Shown: positions 44,029 through 53,086, counted from the first letter of the stretch. The stretch is DNA of 64,000 bases from Alkalimarinus alittae (GCF_026016465.1 NZ_CP100390.1:2394001-2458000); one strand, 5' to 3'. The notes: generated by a model from the sequence alone, not told the origin. Numbers and translations are program-made.

Positions 44029-44316
44029 ATGACTAAACGAACAAATAAAAGTTATCCAGACGAGTTTAAACAAGAAGCAGTTGCTTTAGTGCTCGAACAA
44101 AATTATACCGTTGTAGAGGCTGCCGCATCATTAGGCGTCACTGACAAAATCTTATATAACTGGGTCGCAAAACACAAAAAGCAGGCTTCAGGTGAAATGC
44201 TGTCAGTTGATGAACGAGCAGAACTGATTCAGCTTAGAAAAGATAATAAGCGCTTACAAATGGAGCGTGAGATATTAAAAAAGGCCAGCGCCTTCTTTGC
44301 GAAAGAAATGAAATAA
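44029..44316 (+). CDS. IS3-family transposase OrfA
   Basis: A 95-residue DNA-binding protein. I start at the ATG 44029 behind GAGGTGA, not at 43999. The N-terminal HTH (KRTNKSYPDEFKQEAVALVL, then AAASLGVTDKILYNWVAKHK) binds the terminal repeats, and the C-terminal leucine-zipper-like region (ELIQLRKDNKRLQMEREILK) mediates multimerisation with OrfAB. The heptamer A-AAA-AAG at 44277-44283 lies 30 bases before its stop. Confidence 0.93.
   Translation: MTKRTNKSYPDEFKQEAVALVLEQNYTVVEAAASLGVTDKILYNWVAKHKKQASGEMLSVDERAELIQLRKDNKRLQMEREILKKASAFFAKEMK
44277..44283 (+). other. Programmed -1 frameshift heptamer A AAA AAG
   Basis: In the OrfA frame the codons TTA AAA AAG contain the canonical slippery A_AAA_AAG. 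Slipping by -1 puts ribosomes in the orfB frame, which is open from here through 45185, giving an OrfAB fusion of the usual IS3 type. This explains why orfB lacks a nearby ribosome site. Confidence 0.85.
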
Positions 44317-44375
44317 AATATTCATTTATCAGTAAGCTTGGTACAAAGTACACCATATCAATAGCGTGCCAAGCA

Positions 44376-45185
44376 ATGCAGGTTAGTTCATCCGCTTATT
44401 ATGCTTGGTTAAAAAAACCAGGTGAATTAATAAACGATGAAACACTGCGCTTGTATCGACGTACTAAAGTTTTGTTTCAAGCAAGTCGAAACAGCTTGGG
44501 TAGTCGAGAGCTTGTTAAGGTATTACGCAAAGAAGGCTTTAAAGTAACGCGTTATCGCGTAATTAAATTAATGAAAAAACTGAAGTTAGTTGTGACCCAG
44601 CGTATTGCTTATAAAGTCACAACAAAACGAAAACATAGCGATAGTGTTGCAGACAACCTGCTAAACATGAACTTTAACCCTGTTGGGCCAAATCAAGTAT
44701 GGGCTGGCGATGTAAGTTACTTAAAGACAGGTGAAGGCTGGCTTTATCTAGCCATTGTGATGGATTTATATTCACGCCGTATTGTTGGCTGGCATATATC
44801 TAAGCGCATGACGCGTAATCTAGTGGAGAAAGCACTAACAAAAGCACATCACTTGCGAAAACCTCCAAAAGGGGTGGTATTCCACAGTGATCGCGGCTCT
44901 CAATACACAAGTAATGGCTTTAGGCGTTTATTGAAAAGGTTAAATTGTCGTGCGAGCATGGGTGATGTTGGAGCGTGCTGGGATAACGCTGTTGTTGAAC
45001 GTTTTTTCGGTAGTTTAAAACATGATTGGTTGCTTAAAGTGCCGCAACCAACGCGTGAACATATGCAAGAAGACGTAACAAAATACATGAAATATTATAA
45101 TGTTGATCGACTACATTCAGCTAATGCTGATCAGTCGCCAATTGAGTTTGAGAATTCCTTTAGGAAAGTGTCCGGCTGGAGTTGA
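44376..45185 (+). CDS. IS3-family transposase OrfB (DDE catalytic domain)
   Basis: A 269-residue catalytic region when read from ATG 44376; the frame is open upstream to the slippery site and adds a further segment in the OrfAB form. DDE residues are visible: D in VWAGDVSYLKTG, D in FHSDRGSQYTS and E in DNAVVERFFGSLKHDWL, so the enzyme looks active. The start of the HTH_21-like region (QVSSSAYYAWLKKPGE) is typical. It stops 8 bases before the right end of the element. Confidence 0.94.
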   Translation: MQVSSSAYYAWLKKPGELINDETLRLYRRTKVLFQASRNSLGSRELVKVLRKEGFKVTRYRVIKLMKKLKLVVTQRIAYKVTTKRKHSDSVADNLLNMNFNPVGPNQVWAGDVSYLKTGEGWLYLAIVMDLYSRRIVGWHISKRMTRNLVEKALTKAHHLRKPPKGVVFHSDRGSQYTSNGFRRLLKRLNCRASMGDVGACWDNAVVERFFGSLKHDWLLKVPQPTREHMQEDVTKYMKYYNVDRLHSANADQSPIEFENSFRKVSGWS

Positions 45186-45193
45186 CCAGAACA

Positions 45194-45375
45194 CCTATAT
45201 TTTGGCCTGCGTCATTTCTGAAATGATAAGGTGCCCAGTTGTCCCACCCAAACCTAAGTGTTTTATCGCATGCGCCAAAAGATGGTGACGTCAAGCCACC
45301 GATTAGAATCATGGCTAAGACAGCCTGACGAACAAACCTAAATGATTGCGTAACGCTTAACAAATCGTTCACCAT
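45194..45375 (-). pseudogene. Periplasmic solute-binding protein, N-terminal fragment (IS-interrupted)
   Basis: About 61 residues of the interrupted gene: a signal peptide (FVRQAVLAMILIGGLTSPSF, then GACD) and the opening KTLRFGWDNWAPYHFRNDAG of an SBP_bac_3 domain. In the present state the frame runs ten codons into the IS. The remaining domain is at 43319-43966. No transporter genes are adjacent, so the ligand is unknown; the aromatic W-x-P-Y/F motif is as in amino-acid binding proteins. Confidence 0.85.
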
Positions 45376-45808
45376 TTTAAGTTGTATTTTAAAACACAGT
45401 ATATATAAAAAGAGAAAAAAGGGGCTATGTTTGATACTAACAGCACAGTGGATGACTTAACAGTCGGAAGCCAGTAGTTTCAAAACGTTCAATAATTTCA
45501 GAATTCGCTCAACGCCCTCTCATTATAAAATTTCACGCAGGCAAGGCCTTATACGCGTATCTTTTAACCGCTAAATAAATTATGGCAATTAAGAGAATTC
45601 TTGTATCATTCAGGTTCTTTAAAAGGGATTTTAAGAAATAGGTACTGCGGTCTTTTAAACTTAAGTTAACAGCAGCCATTAGAACACCTTCTTTTGCTCC
45701 GTTAAGTAGTGGGGTTAACGAGCCCATACTGACTATTAGTCACTTTTTTCTTATATATCCTGATTAGTTTTTTAATTTTCCTACTATGTGCTGATAAGGA
45801 AGTCATAG
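45376..45808. other. 433-base region between the interrupted gene and a lipoprotein gene
   Basis: It holds a 64-codon minus-strand frame (45533-45727) with no ribosome site or recognisable fold, which I do not call as a gene. Otherwise it is AT-rich; there are no clear motifs or repeats. Confidence 0.45.
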
Positions 45809-46345
45809 ATGAATACAACCGTTAAAAATAGCACCCTCATTTTATCATTATCCATGTTCATTATGGGCTGTTCCGAGAGCAGTGACGAATACACGCCAGA
45901 AGACACTCTAGACGCTATAGAAGAAAGTAAATTGATCGATGAAGCCAGCACAATGGATCCTTCCGACGTTATTGATACCGATTCGGATGAGACACCTTTA
46001 ATAACAAGTTGCTTTCAAAGTACAAATGGAGGTAGCTGGGGTGTCAGCAATATGTGCACGGAATCTGTCTATTACAATATTATTCCTGATAAAGATGAGC
46101 GAAGATTAGCGTGCGAGATTCAAGGTGAAATGGAAAATCACACGATGACTTACTCAGAATCAAGATGCCCTACAGAAGGAGAAATAGACCGATGTTTGCG
46201 AAACGTTTATGAAGACTCTGCCTTGCAATCCTCTTACGCTATCGTAATGTATCCACCTGTAGATGAGCATTACCTAAAAGCTGGCGAGGGGCTTTGTACG
46301 TCAAAAGGTCCAGAGTTTGTATACTCTAAACCATCATCTAAGTAA
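45809..46345 (+). CDS. Hypothetical lipoprotein
   Basis: A 178-residue exported protein. The N-terminus (NSTLILSLSMFIMGCSESSD) ends in a lipobox with Cys at 21 followed by Ser, which should direct outer-membrane sorting. The next region is very acidic (TPEDTLDAIEESKLIDEAST), and the C-terminal half has six further Cys (TSCFQ, NMCTE, RLACEI, SRCPT, DRCLR, GLCTS), probably disulfide-bonded. I do not recognise the family. A GGAAG ribosome site precedes the ATG at a good distance. It stands alone. Confidence 0.7.
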   Translation: MNTTVKNSTLILSLSMFIMGCSESSDEYTPEDTLDAIEESKLIDEASTMDPSDVIDTDSDETPLITSCFQSTNGGSWGVSNMCTESVYYNIIPDKDERRLACEIQGEMENHTMTYSESRCPTEGEIDRCLRNVYEDSALQSSYAIVMYPPVDEHYLKAGEGLCTSKGPEFVYSKPSSK

Positions 46346-46405
46346 TGACATTTTGGGGGGCTGATCTATCGAGAGTATAGTCTCAGACTTTATTGATGCC
46401 CCACT

Positions 46406-47071
46406 CTAATTCAAAGACAGCGCCATAAGTTTACTGATATAAGAAAGAGGCTTTCCTGATGTGTCTTTTAGCTCGTTAAAAAATCGGCTAACCTTCAAAA
46501 TATCGGCCTTTGAAGTTGGCTTGCTATCAATAACATTCAGCCTCATAAGCATGTGGACCACATCATCGGTTAGCACAAAAGTATCCTTGCCCACCATTCT
46601 AAGAAAGGCAGGCGTAGACTGTCCGCCCATTCGTTTGAAACGTTTGGCGATATACGTCCATAATTGGGTGATATCTTGATCCCACTCTGCAAGCAATTGC
46701 CCAAAATCAACACCTTCTGCCGTTATATCTTTCATTTCAAGCGCATTGATCGGGATCGTTTGTAGCTTTCCCCAATGACGAATCAGCCCTTTATCTTGCA
46801 TCGCTCGCTCCATAAAAGCATCATCAATCAGTACCAACTTATTTGGATCAAACCCCCAAAAGACTTTTTCAAAATGCGCCCACTTTGAATTAATGACTGA
46901 GTGAGTCATGCCCGCTTGAAATATTCTTCGGGTCATAGCGGATAGGTAAAAGGCATTACTCTTAGCTTTCAGCTGAGCAGCATCTAGCACTGTTGGCATT
47001 AAAGACTCAAGCGCCTCTAGCGAGTTAAACTTTCTTAATGCCAAATCAAATATTTGATCAAACGTACTCAA
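46406..47071 (-). CDS. DNA-3-methyladenine glycosylase I-like protein
   Basis: A 221-residue HhH-fold protein. The segments SAMTRRIFQAGMTHSVINSK, WAHFEKVFWGFDPNKLVLID and AMQDKGLIRHWGKLQTIPIN match the Tag-like (adenine glycosylase I) family; the run FQAGMTHSV(I/V)N(S/A)KW is its most conserved block. Canonical Tag enzymes have zinc-binding Cys/His at their termini, which I do not see, so this is the shorter Tag-related branch. Probable role: removing alkylated bases from DNA, with substrate unknown. It is divergent from alaA. Confidence 0.8.
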   Translation of the reverse strand: MSTFDQIFDLALRKFNSLEALESLMPTVLDAAQLKAKSNAFYLSAMTRRIFQAGMTHSVINSKWAHFEKVFWGFDPNKLVLIDDAFMERAMQDKGLIRHWGKLQTIPINALEMKDITAEGVDFGQLLAEWDQDITQLWTYIAKRFKRMGGQSTPAFLRMVGKDTFVLTDDVVHMLMRLNVIDSKPTSKADILKVSRFFNELKDTSGKPLSYISKLMALSLN

Positions 47072-47229
47072 AACGCGCTACCTCACCATTGAACGCTAGT
47101 TTTTTACCACCAGACTATAGATTATTGAATTAAAAACTTTTTCAAAAGCATTGCTATTATATACAATAGCTAATATAAGGAACTATCTGTTCTAATGCTA
47201 CACACCTCATTTTAAGAAAGCCTACATTT

Positions 47230-48444
47230 ATGAAAACAATCAAAAAATCCAGTAAGTTAGACAACGTCTGCTATGAAATCCGTGGTGAGGTGCTTAAAGA
47301 AGCAAGAAGGCTTGAAGAAGAAGGCCATCGTATTCTTAAGCTTAACATTGGTAACCCTGCCCCGTTCGGCTTTGATGTGCCTGAAGAGCTTCAAACAGAC
47401 ATCATTCATAATCTAGCGTCCGCTCAAGGTTATTGCGACTCAAAAGGGCTGTTTCCTGCCCGTAAAGCCGTCATGCATTATACCCAACAAAAAGACATTA
47501 CCGGCGTTGAAATAGAAGATATTTACCTTGGGAACGGCGTTAGTGAATTGATTGTGATGGCGATGCAAGCAATGCTCAATCCTAAGGATGAAGTATTGAT
47601 CCCTGCTCCCGACTATCCGCTTTGGACTGCGGCCGTTAAGCTAAGTGGCGGTAACGCTGTTCATTATAAGTGTGATGAAGAAAACGATTGGCAGCCGGAT
47701 ATGGATGATATCCGCAGTAAGATCACACCCAATACTAAAGCTATCGTGGTCATCAACCCAAACAACCCTACTGGCTCTGTTTATAGTCTTGAGATACTCA
47801 AAGAAATTGTAGAAGTGGCTAGAGAACACAGCTTAATTGTTTTGGCCGATGAGATATATGACAAAATTTTATACGATGACGCCGTACATACATGCCTAGC
47901 GTCACTCGCAGATGATATTTTATTCCTGACCTTTAATGGATTATCTAAGGCCTATCGAGCAGCCGGCTATCGATCTGGTTGGATGATTATTAGTGGCGCC
48001 AAGCACCAAGCTACTGATTTGATCGAAGGGATTGAAATGCTATCGTCTATGAGACTTTGCGCGAACGTACCTGCACAGTATGCAATTCAAACAGCGCTTG
48101 GCGGTTACCAGAGCATTAATGATCTTGTGCAACCCGGTGGTCGGTTACTAGAACAGCGCGATCTAGCCTGGAAATTACTGAATGACATACCCGGTGTATC
48201 TTGCACAAAGCCTAAGGGCGCACTTTATATGTTCCCTAAGCTAGACCCTGAACACTTTAATATTAAAAACGATGAGCAACTTGTACTCGATTTGTTAAAA
48301 CAAGAAAAAATGCTATTCGTACAAGGTAGCGCATTTAACATAGACGATACTCAGCATCTTCGTGTTGTATTTCTTCCAAGAGTCGACGTACTTGAAGATG
48401 CTATTGGTCGTTTCGCTCACTTTTTAAAGAAGTATAAGCAATAA
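47230..48444 (+). CDS. alaA: Alanine aminotransferase (AlaA type)
   Basis: A 404-residue class I PLP aminotransferase. The opening MKTIKKSSKLDNVCYEIRGE, LNIGNPAPFGFDVPEEL and NGLSKAYRAAGYRSGWMIIS (the PLP-binding Lys in LSKAYR) mark the AlaA subgroup, which makes alanine from pyruvate and glutamate. VINPNNPTGSVYSLEIL and LADEIYDKILYD give the N...D...Y cofactor contacts. Length fits the family (405 in E. coli). It is followed by a hypothetical gene at 48512 on the same strand. Confidence 0.93.
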   Translation: MKTIKKSSKLDNVCYEIRGEVLKEARRLEEEGHRILKLNIGNPAPFGFDVPEELQTDIIHNLASAQGYCDSKGLFPARKAVMHYTQQKDITGVEIEDIYLGNGVSELIVMAMQAMLNPKDEVLIPAPDYPLWTAAVKLSGGNAVHYKCDEENDWQPDMDDIRSKITPNTKAIVVINPNNPTGSVYSLEILKEIVEVAREHSLIVLADEIYDKILYDDAVHTCLASLADDILFLTFNGLSKAYRAAGYRSGWMIISGAKHQATDLIEGIEMLSSMRLCANVPAQYAIQTALGGYQSINDLVQPGGRLLEQRDLAWKLLNDIPGVSCTKPKGALYMFPKLDPEHFNIKNDEQLVLDLLKQEKMLFVQGSAFNIDDTQHLRVVFLPRVDVLEDAIGRFAHFLKKYKQ

Positions 48445-48511
48445 CATCTACTTCACGTACTCATTTACGGCCTTCTAAAGGCATAAAATCCAGCAACAAG
48501 AACATTAAGAC

Positions 48512-48958
48512 ATGGCTGATTTACATATAGAAGACTTCTTTAAAGATGCGGCTAAAATATTAAATCAGCTTTACCTTAATTTCCCTAAGAAAAGCAGTGT
48601 TTTTGTTGAAGATATCTCGGGTGAAGATACGCCCGATGAATATGGCCTTCATGCCCCACGCCATCAAGCGTGCTTCGGCTGCATGCTTTGGCTCGAAGAA
48701 GAAGGTTATTTACGGTTTGAGTCAACGATACGACAGGATGCGATTGACCAAGCAGTGTTGACTCAGAAGTCATTCTCGCTTCTCTCACGCGTGTGCAATG
48801 ACCCCAAGATTATCGAACTGTCTGAGCGAAGTGGCGCCCAACTGAGTAACACCCCTTCAGACTTACAGACAAACATCAATTTAGTGCGAAAAATCCAGAG
48901 AAAAGGAACGTCAACTCAACTTGCTGAAGCCATGCAGCGACTACTGTTTCGAGAGTAA
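48512..48958 (+). CDS. Conserved-looking hypothetical protein
   Basis: A 148-residue soluble protein downstream of alaA (67 bases). Its sequence looks like a winged-helix-type domain: a helical start (EDFFKDAAKILNQLYLNFPK), then FGCMLWLEEEGYLRFESTIR, which is a turn followed by beta wing-like strands, and QAVLTQKSFSLLSRV. A C-terminal basic helix follows (INLVRKIQRKGTSTQLAEAM). I do not recognise the family name. No ligand or catalytic residue is evident. Confidence 0.6.
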   Translation: MADLHIEDFFKDAAKILNQLYLNFPKKSSVFVEDISGEDTPDEYGLHAPRHQACFGCMLWLEEEGYLRFESTIRQDAIDQAVLTQKSFSLLSRVCNDPKIIELSERSGAQLSNTPSDLQTNINLVRKIQRKGTSTQLAEAMQRLLFRE

Positions 48959-48981
48959 AACGCGCAACAACCTCATCATTT

Positions 48982-49008
48982 GTAGCCGTGATGCAGCGAA
49001 GCGGAATC
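48982..49008. repeat. REP-like intergenic sequence
   Basis: GTAGCCGTGATGCAGCGAAGCGGAATCA resembles the widely found intergenic motif GTAGCC-CGGATGCAGCGAAGCGGAATCCGGG. The two copies of the arms are eroded here. It lies between converging genes. Confidence 0.4.
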
Positions 49009-49088
49009 AAAGAAAGACGCGAAAAGCCAGCGCTAACGCCTAACTCAAGTCGTTCAGCTGCCCACCAAAACTACGAGAGTGGATTATA

Positions 49089-50024
49089 TTAACCCGATAC
49101 CCTTTTATAATGTAAAACCTTTAACCCTAAATCGTCCTGCACTTCTTTCATCACTACGGGGTTTTCAATCCTTGATAGAAATTCAAAGGAGTCGCTTTCT
49201 AGTAGCTGCTTAAACGCTTCAACCGTTACGAACGGATCATTTAAGCAAAATAACACATCGGCATTAGCCGTGGTCATTTCAGCCAAACGGCTCACCATTT
49301 TTCGATAGTCTTTGCTAAATGAAAAACTTCCTTTCTGAAAGGATGGCGGATCAACAATGACAAGATCATAAGGGCCGTATCTTTTTATCCGCCCCCAACT
49401 CTTTAAAATATTAAGCTTTTGAAAAAGAACCTGACCTATTGGCAAACCATTCAGCTGATGATTTTTTCTACCTACCGATAAAGCGCCAGAGCTCATATCT
49501 ATATTAACCACTTTTTCGGCCCCACCCGATACCGCAGCCACAGAAAAAGAGCAGGTATAACTAAAGAGATTCAGAACTTTACGATTCTTAGAGTGACGTG
49601 AAACCCACTCTCGGCCATTGGCCATATCAGTAAAAAAGCCGAAGTTTTGACTGCCACCTAGATGAAGCTGATACTTTAGATGCTTTTCATTTATGATTTT
49701 TTCTAACTCAACAGGCTCACCGTTTGAGTTAAAAACCGGCGCTTGTTTAACGTAACGCGCTTGAAAAAGCACATCCATGCTGACGTGTTGCTTAAGTTCG
49801 TCTGATATTTGGTGTGCAAAATCCTGTATCCATTCATCTGATCGCTCACCGAACATAATGACGAGCAATGTACCTGATAAATATTCGACGGTTATATTTT
49901 CAAAACCAGACAGACTTTTACCTCGTCCATGAAAAACTCTTCCGCTATCCTGACTACTGTCTAGCGCTAAAACATTACGCTTTACTTGCTCAATTAATTC
50001 ATTCATCAGTACTGACCTGTCCAT
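49089..50024 (-). CDS. Class I SAM methyltransferase, RlmK/RlmI-like
   Basis: A 311-residue methyltransferase related to the rRNA methyltransferase domain of RlmK/RlmL and RlmI. QNFGFFTDMANGREWVSRHS opens the catalytic domain. LNLFSYTCSFSVAAVSGGAE is motif I (Y-T-C-S-F-S-V), VNIDMSSGALSVGRKNHQLNG motif II, and DLVIVDPPSFQKGSFS (D-P-P-S-F) is the catalytic motif of base or N-methyl transfer. Probably modifies 23S rRNA, but the site is unknown. Start overlaps the end of the ATP-NAD-kinase-like gene by 26 bases; an internal ATG at 50006 would reduce the overlap to 8. Confidence 0.85.
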   Translation of the reverse strand: MDRSVLMNELIEQVKRNVLALDSSQDSGRVFHGRGKSLSGFENITVEYLSGTLLVIMFGERSDEWIQDFAHQISDELKQHVSMDVLFQARYVKQAPVFNSNGEPVELEKIINEKHLKYQLHLGGSQNFGFFTDMANGREWVSRHSKNRKVLNLFSYTCSFSVAAVSGGAEKVVNIDMSSGALSVGRKNHQLNGLPIGQVLFQKLNILKSWGRIKRYGPYDLVIVDPPSFQKGSFSFSKDYRKMVSRLAEMTTANADVLFCLNDPFVTVEAFKQLLESDSFEFLSRIENPVVMKEVQDDLGLKVLHYKRVSG

Positions 50025-51147
50025 TCACATACTCGACAGGGTAAACAATCCGATCATCATAGCCGGTCACAATTTGACGCACCCCCGCTAAACATTGATC
50101 AAGTTCATCATCGCCTGTATCAACCACTAGCGGGCGACTATCCATCTCTTTGATTTTATTCTTTGTCGCCACAATGGTGATATTGTTTAAGCCAATCTTT
50201 CGAAGATTTCTAGGGCTCAACTGTTGATTACCACGACCAAAAAGATGACCTTGTCCGCCGATGACCGTTACGATAAGCCTACTTGGGTACTGACTTAGCC
50301 AATCAAAAAGCTGATGCTCATTAACATCTTTAGCAACAAGGCTGTTATTTAGAAATAAATCAACACCCAATAATGAGCATTCTTCATCACTGAGTGTATT
50401 CTTAATATGCATCACGGTACCACCAGAGCCCATGACATAAAGCGTATCATCTTCAATATTTTCAATGATTTCACTCGCTATATCATCAAGCACTAGCGCT
50501 TCTATTTCTTTTCCGCCACATTTTACATGCTGTAAATATCGGCCTTCTTGAGGGGTTAGCATCTCACCGTAATGTTTTGACTTTACAACGCCTGACCTAA
50601 AAGCATCTTCATCAATATCTCGAACTTCATGCTCTGCAATGGAGACTAATCCACCTTTTATCATATCAATGACTAACTGAGCTGCCGCTTTAGGAGTAAC
50701 AGCAAAAACACCGGAATGCATTTTAACGCCGGCGGGTATGCCCAATACAGGTTGATTATTATCTACAGCAGAACAAATGTCGCGGGCAGTCCCATCCCCC
50801 CCAACAAATAATATAATATCTACGCCAAACGCCATTATTGCTGTCGCTGCATGGCGAGTATCATCAGGTTGAGTGTGAGTTTGATCAGTTGGGGAATATA
50901 CAACGCGATATCTTAGAGTTGAGTCTTTAAAACAATCAGCTCCCATGGCACCCGCACAGGTAATAAACTCAACCGAATCGCCTACTGTCTCTAAACGACT
51001 GATGGCAACGATGGCTCTTTGCAATGACTTTGATTCAAACCCTAACGCTTTTGCTTGCAGATAGATGTTCTCTCCATCACTTCCTTTTAAGCCCGCAGGG
51101 CCACCGATACCGGCAACAGGGTTGACAATAAGTCCTATTTTAAACAT
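49999..51147 (-). CDS. ATP-NAD kinase family protein
   Basis: A 382-residue protein of the ATP-NAD kinase superfamily, distinct from the housekeeping NadK. MFKIGLIVNPVAGIGGPAGL is the conserved opening, and ILFVGGDGTARDICSAVDNN contains the GGDGT motif. LGIPAGVKMHSGVFAVTP follows, another family hallmark. About 130 further residues of C-terminal domain are present, typical of this longer group. Reaction on NAD or another substrate is unknown. It overlaps the RlmK-like gene by 26 bases. Confidence 0.85.
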   Translation of the reverse strand: MFKIGLIVNPVAGIGGPAGLKGSDGENIYLQAKALGFESKSLQRAIVAISRLETVGDSVEFITCAGAMGADCFKDSTLRYRVVYSPTDQTHTQPDDTRHAATAIMAFGVDIILFVGGDGTARDICSAVDNNQPVLGIPAGVKMHSGVFAVTPKAAAQLVIDMIKGGLVSIAEHEVRDIDEDAFRSGVVKSKHYGEMLTPQEGRYLQHVKCGGKEIEALVLDDIASEIIENIEDDTLYVMGSGGTVMHIKNTLSDEECSLLGVDLFLNNSLVAKDVNEHQLFDWLSQYPSRLIVTVIGGQGHLFGRGNQQLSPRNLRKIGLNNITIVATKNKIKEMDSRPLVVDTGDDELDQCLAGVRQIVTGYDDRIVYPVEYVNGQVSTDE

Positions 51148-51224
51148 GAAGATCCTACAAAAAGGGGAAGTAAGAAAAATATAGCGAGCTAATATGCCCT
51201 AAACATCAAGTACGGTAAACTGTG

Positions 51225-51905
51225 TTATACACCCATGTTATTTTCATAAATGAAACCTGCTAAAGACAGTGTATCTTCATCCTTAAGGTCGATGAACTGA
51301 ACACCAAACGTGCATAAATCAGACTCACCCTTTAGCGGCTCTTTATTACGAATAATGGAGTGAAGTTCTAGTGTGCGCTTAAGGCCACTTACTTCAACAT
51401 CCAATACCACTACTATCTCATGACCATTAAACCCGAGGGCGTTGCTACATGTAATTGCAGCCCCGGTTTTACTCATATTGGTAATTGAAGCTTCTTTAGG
51501 CCAGTCGCCTAAGCCGATATCAAAATCACTTTTTATAATGACAGGAATATTAACATCCACCCGCTCTGAACTTCTAACCTGAAGTGATGCTAACGCAGTA
51601 GGGTATTCAAGATGGTAGTATGAATATGGCTGCAAAGAGCGGTACTTAACCCGTGTTTCAAAGGCACAAATCTGCTTTCGAATAAGCATTCTTACTGCAA
51701 GCGTTTCGCCTTTTTCGAGCAGTTGCTCTTTGCCATCTTTAAGGGGTGGGGAAATTAAAAGGCTTTTACCGACTAGATAGCCCATCACCTTTACATTCAT
51801 ACGTCGACTAGGCGAAATGGTTTCAATCGTTAAGGGCGAGCCAACCGTGACACCCAGAGCCTCAAACGGTTGAGTATTTTCCTTAGATTTAGCATCTTCA
51901 GCCAA
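51225..51905 (-). CDS. YcgR-like PilZ protein (cyclic di-GMP effector)
   Basis: A 226-residue protein. An N-terminal YcgR-type barrel (about 22-100) is followed by a PilZ domain (about 108-225). The cyclic di-GMP motifs are complete: R111-SSE-R115 (RxxxR) and N143-x-S-x-x-G148 in ITNMSKTGAA. YcgR proteins bind the flagellar motor to slow swimming when cyclic di-GMP is high, but members without flagellar context, as here, may have other targets. It stands between pdxB (downstream of which it lies) and the ATP-NAD-kinase-like gene. Confidence 0.88.
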   Translation of the reverse strand: MAEDAKSKENTQPFEALGVTVGSPLTIETISPSRRMNVKVMGYLVGKSLLISPPLKDGKEQLLEKGETLAVRMLIRKQICAFETRVKYRSLQPYSYYHLEYPTALASLQVRSSERVDVNIPVIIKSDFDIGLGDWPKEASITNMSKTGAAITCSNALGFNGHEIVVVLDVEVSGLKRTLELHSIIRNKEPLKGESDLCTFGVQFIDLKDEDTLSLAGFIYENNMGV

Positions 51906-51936
51906 AATAATATCTCTTATTATTAAAATTTATAAT

Positions 51937-53073
51937 TCAAGCACTTTTAACGTTGAAACCCAACGCTTTAAACATACTATGCATAGCGGAATCGGTATTT
52001 TTAAGAAAAACTTTAATCGTTGAAAATTCTCTACGTGGTCTATATTGCTTTCTTAACTGATCAAATGCCTGCACTCTTTGCTGCTCTGTACCTTGTAGTG
52101 TATTCATCAGGTTATAGTGATCATGCCTTACATCATAAACCGTTCTAATAGCCGTATGCATAGACCACGCCTGCTCAGCTTCTGACGTAAAATGCATTCT
52201 AGACAAGGGTGGAGAAGGGATAAATTGCGCAACCTGATGCCTTAAAGGTAACCCCAAATGGCGACAAAGGGCTTGATAAATCATCTCGGTGCCTTTTACT
52301 TTACCATCAAGACTATACCCTGCAATATGAGGCGTACCGATAGTCACTAGACCCGCCAGTTCAATGTCGACATTTGGCTCTGTCTCCCATACATCGAGAA
52401 CGGCAGTAAATCTAGGTTGTTTCTTTAATTTTTGCTTTAATGCCTCACCATCAATAACAGCACCTCTGCCGGTATTGATCAACACCTGTTGTTCAGTTAA
52501 TTTGGCAAGCGTATTTTCATCAAACAAATGATACGTGGGATAATCACCTTCTTTTGTTAACGGTGTGTGCAGCGAAATAATGTCGCATTTTAGAATTTCT
52601 TCAAATGAAACCATCTCGGTCTGGTCAACCAAAGGGTCGTTTGCGAGCACTTTAAGCCCTAATCGCTTTAACGTAGAAACAACTCTACTCCCAACATTAC
52701 CGCACCCAACAACACCAACAGTGATATCCGAAAGATCAATTTGTCTAACTTCAGATAACACAGACAACGTACTGATTACATATTCAACAACTGATGTAGC
52801 GTTACACCCAGGTGCACTTGAAAACGTGATGCCCTTGCTCTGCAAATAAGCGGTATCGATATGGTCAGTACCAATGGTGCAAGTTCCTACAAACTTAACA
52901 TTACTCCCTGCCAGTAACGTTTCATTAACTTGAGTGACGGACCGAACTAATAATATATCGGCCCCCATAACGCACTCATTCGTTAACGCTCGGCCAGGAT
53001 AGGTTTCAATGTCTCCAACATCACCAAAAAAATTATGAAGGAGAGGAATGTTTTCGTCTGCAACGATCTTCAT
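51937..53073 (-). CDS. pdxB: Erythronate-4-phosphate dehydrogenase
   Basis: A 378-residue PdxB, a D-2-hydroxyacid dehydrogenase that makes pyridoxal phosphate precursor from 4-phosphoerythronate. Opening MKIVADENIPLLHNFFGDVG is diagnostic. The nucleotide-binding Rossmann (TVGVVGCGNVGSRVVSTLKR) and the catalytic H in GTPHIAGYSLDGKVKGTEMI are present, with NTGRGAVIDGEAL before. The C-terminal PdxB-specific dimerisation region is present. Its usual length is 378-380. It is separated from rhlB by 13 bases and so probably co-transcribed. Confidence 0.95.
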   Translation of the reverse strand: MKIVADENIPLLHNFFGDVGDIETYPGRALTNECVMGADILLVRSVTQVNETLLAGSNVKFVGTCTIGTDHIDTAYLQSKGITFSSAPGCNATSVVEYVISTLSVLSEVRQIDLSDITVGVVGCGNVGSRVVSTLKRLGLKVLANDPLVDQTEMVSFEEILKCDIISLHTPLTKEGDYPTYHLFDENTLAKLTEQQVLINTGRGAVIDGEALKQKLKKQPRFTAVLDVWETEPNVDIELAGLVTIGTPHIAGYSLDGKVKGTEMIYQALCRHLGLPLRHQVAQFIPSPPLSRMHFTSEAEQAWSMHTAIRTVYDVRHDHYNLMNTLQGTEQQRVQAFDQLRKQYRPRREFSTIKVFLKNTDSAMHSMFKALGFNVKSA

Positions 53074-53086
53074 CAGTCAGTCCACG

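Larger units (their letters stand above)
43967..45193 (+). mobile_element. Complete IS3-family insertion sequence (1227 bp)
   Basis: The element has ends TGTT...AACA (TG/CA as in IS3 relatives). The left end reads TGTTGTGTTTGAATTAACA then GGACACTTT, the complement of the right end TGTTCTGGTCAACTCCAGCC then GGACACTTT, with many matches over 28-29 bases. Flanking duplications CCTAT are at 43962-43966 and 45194-45198 (5 bp). It contains orfA, orfB and a frameshift signal, all apparently intact, so it may still be mobile. It has inserted into the minus-strand solute-binding-protein gene, transcribing in the opposite direction. Confidence 0.9.

Noticed and set aside
45533-45727. 64-codon minus-strand frame between the interrupted gene and the lipoprotein gene
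   Set aside because: No ribosome site, no recognisable fold or motif, and the region is AT-rich where such frames occur by chance. It could be a fragment of something but I cannot support a call.
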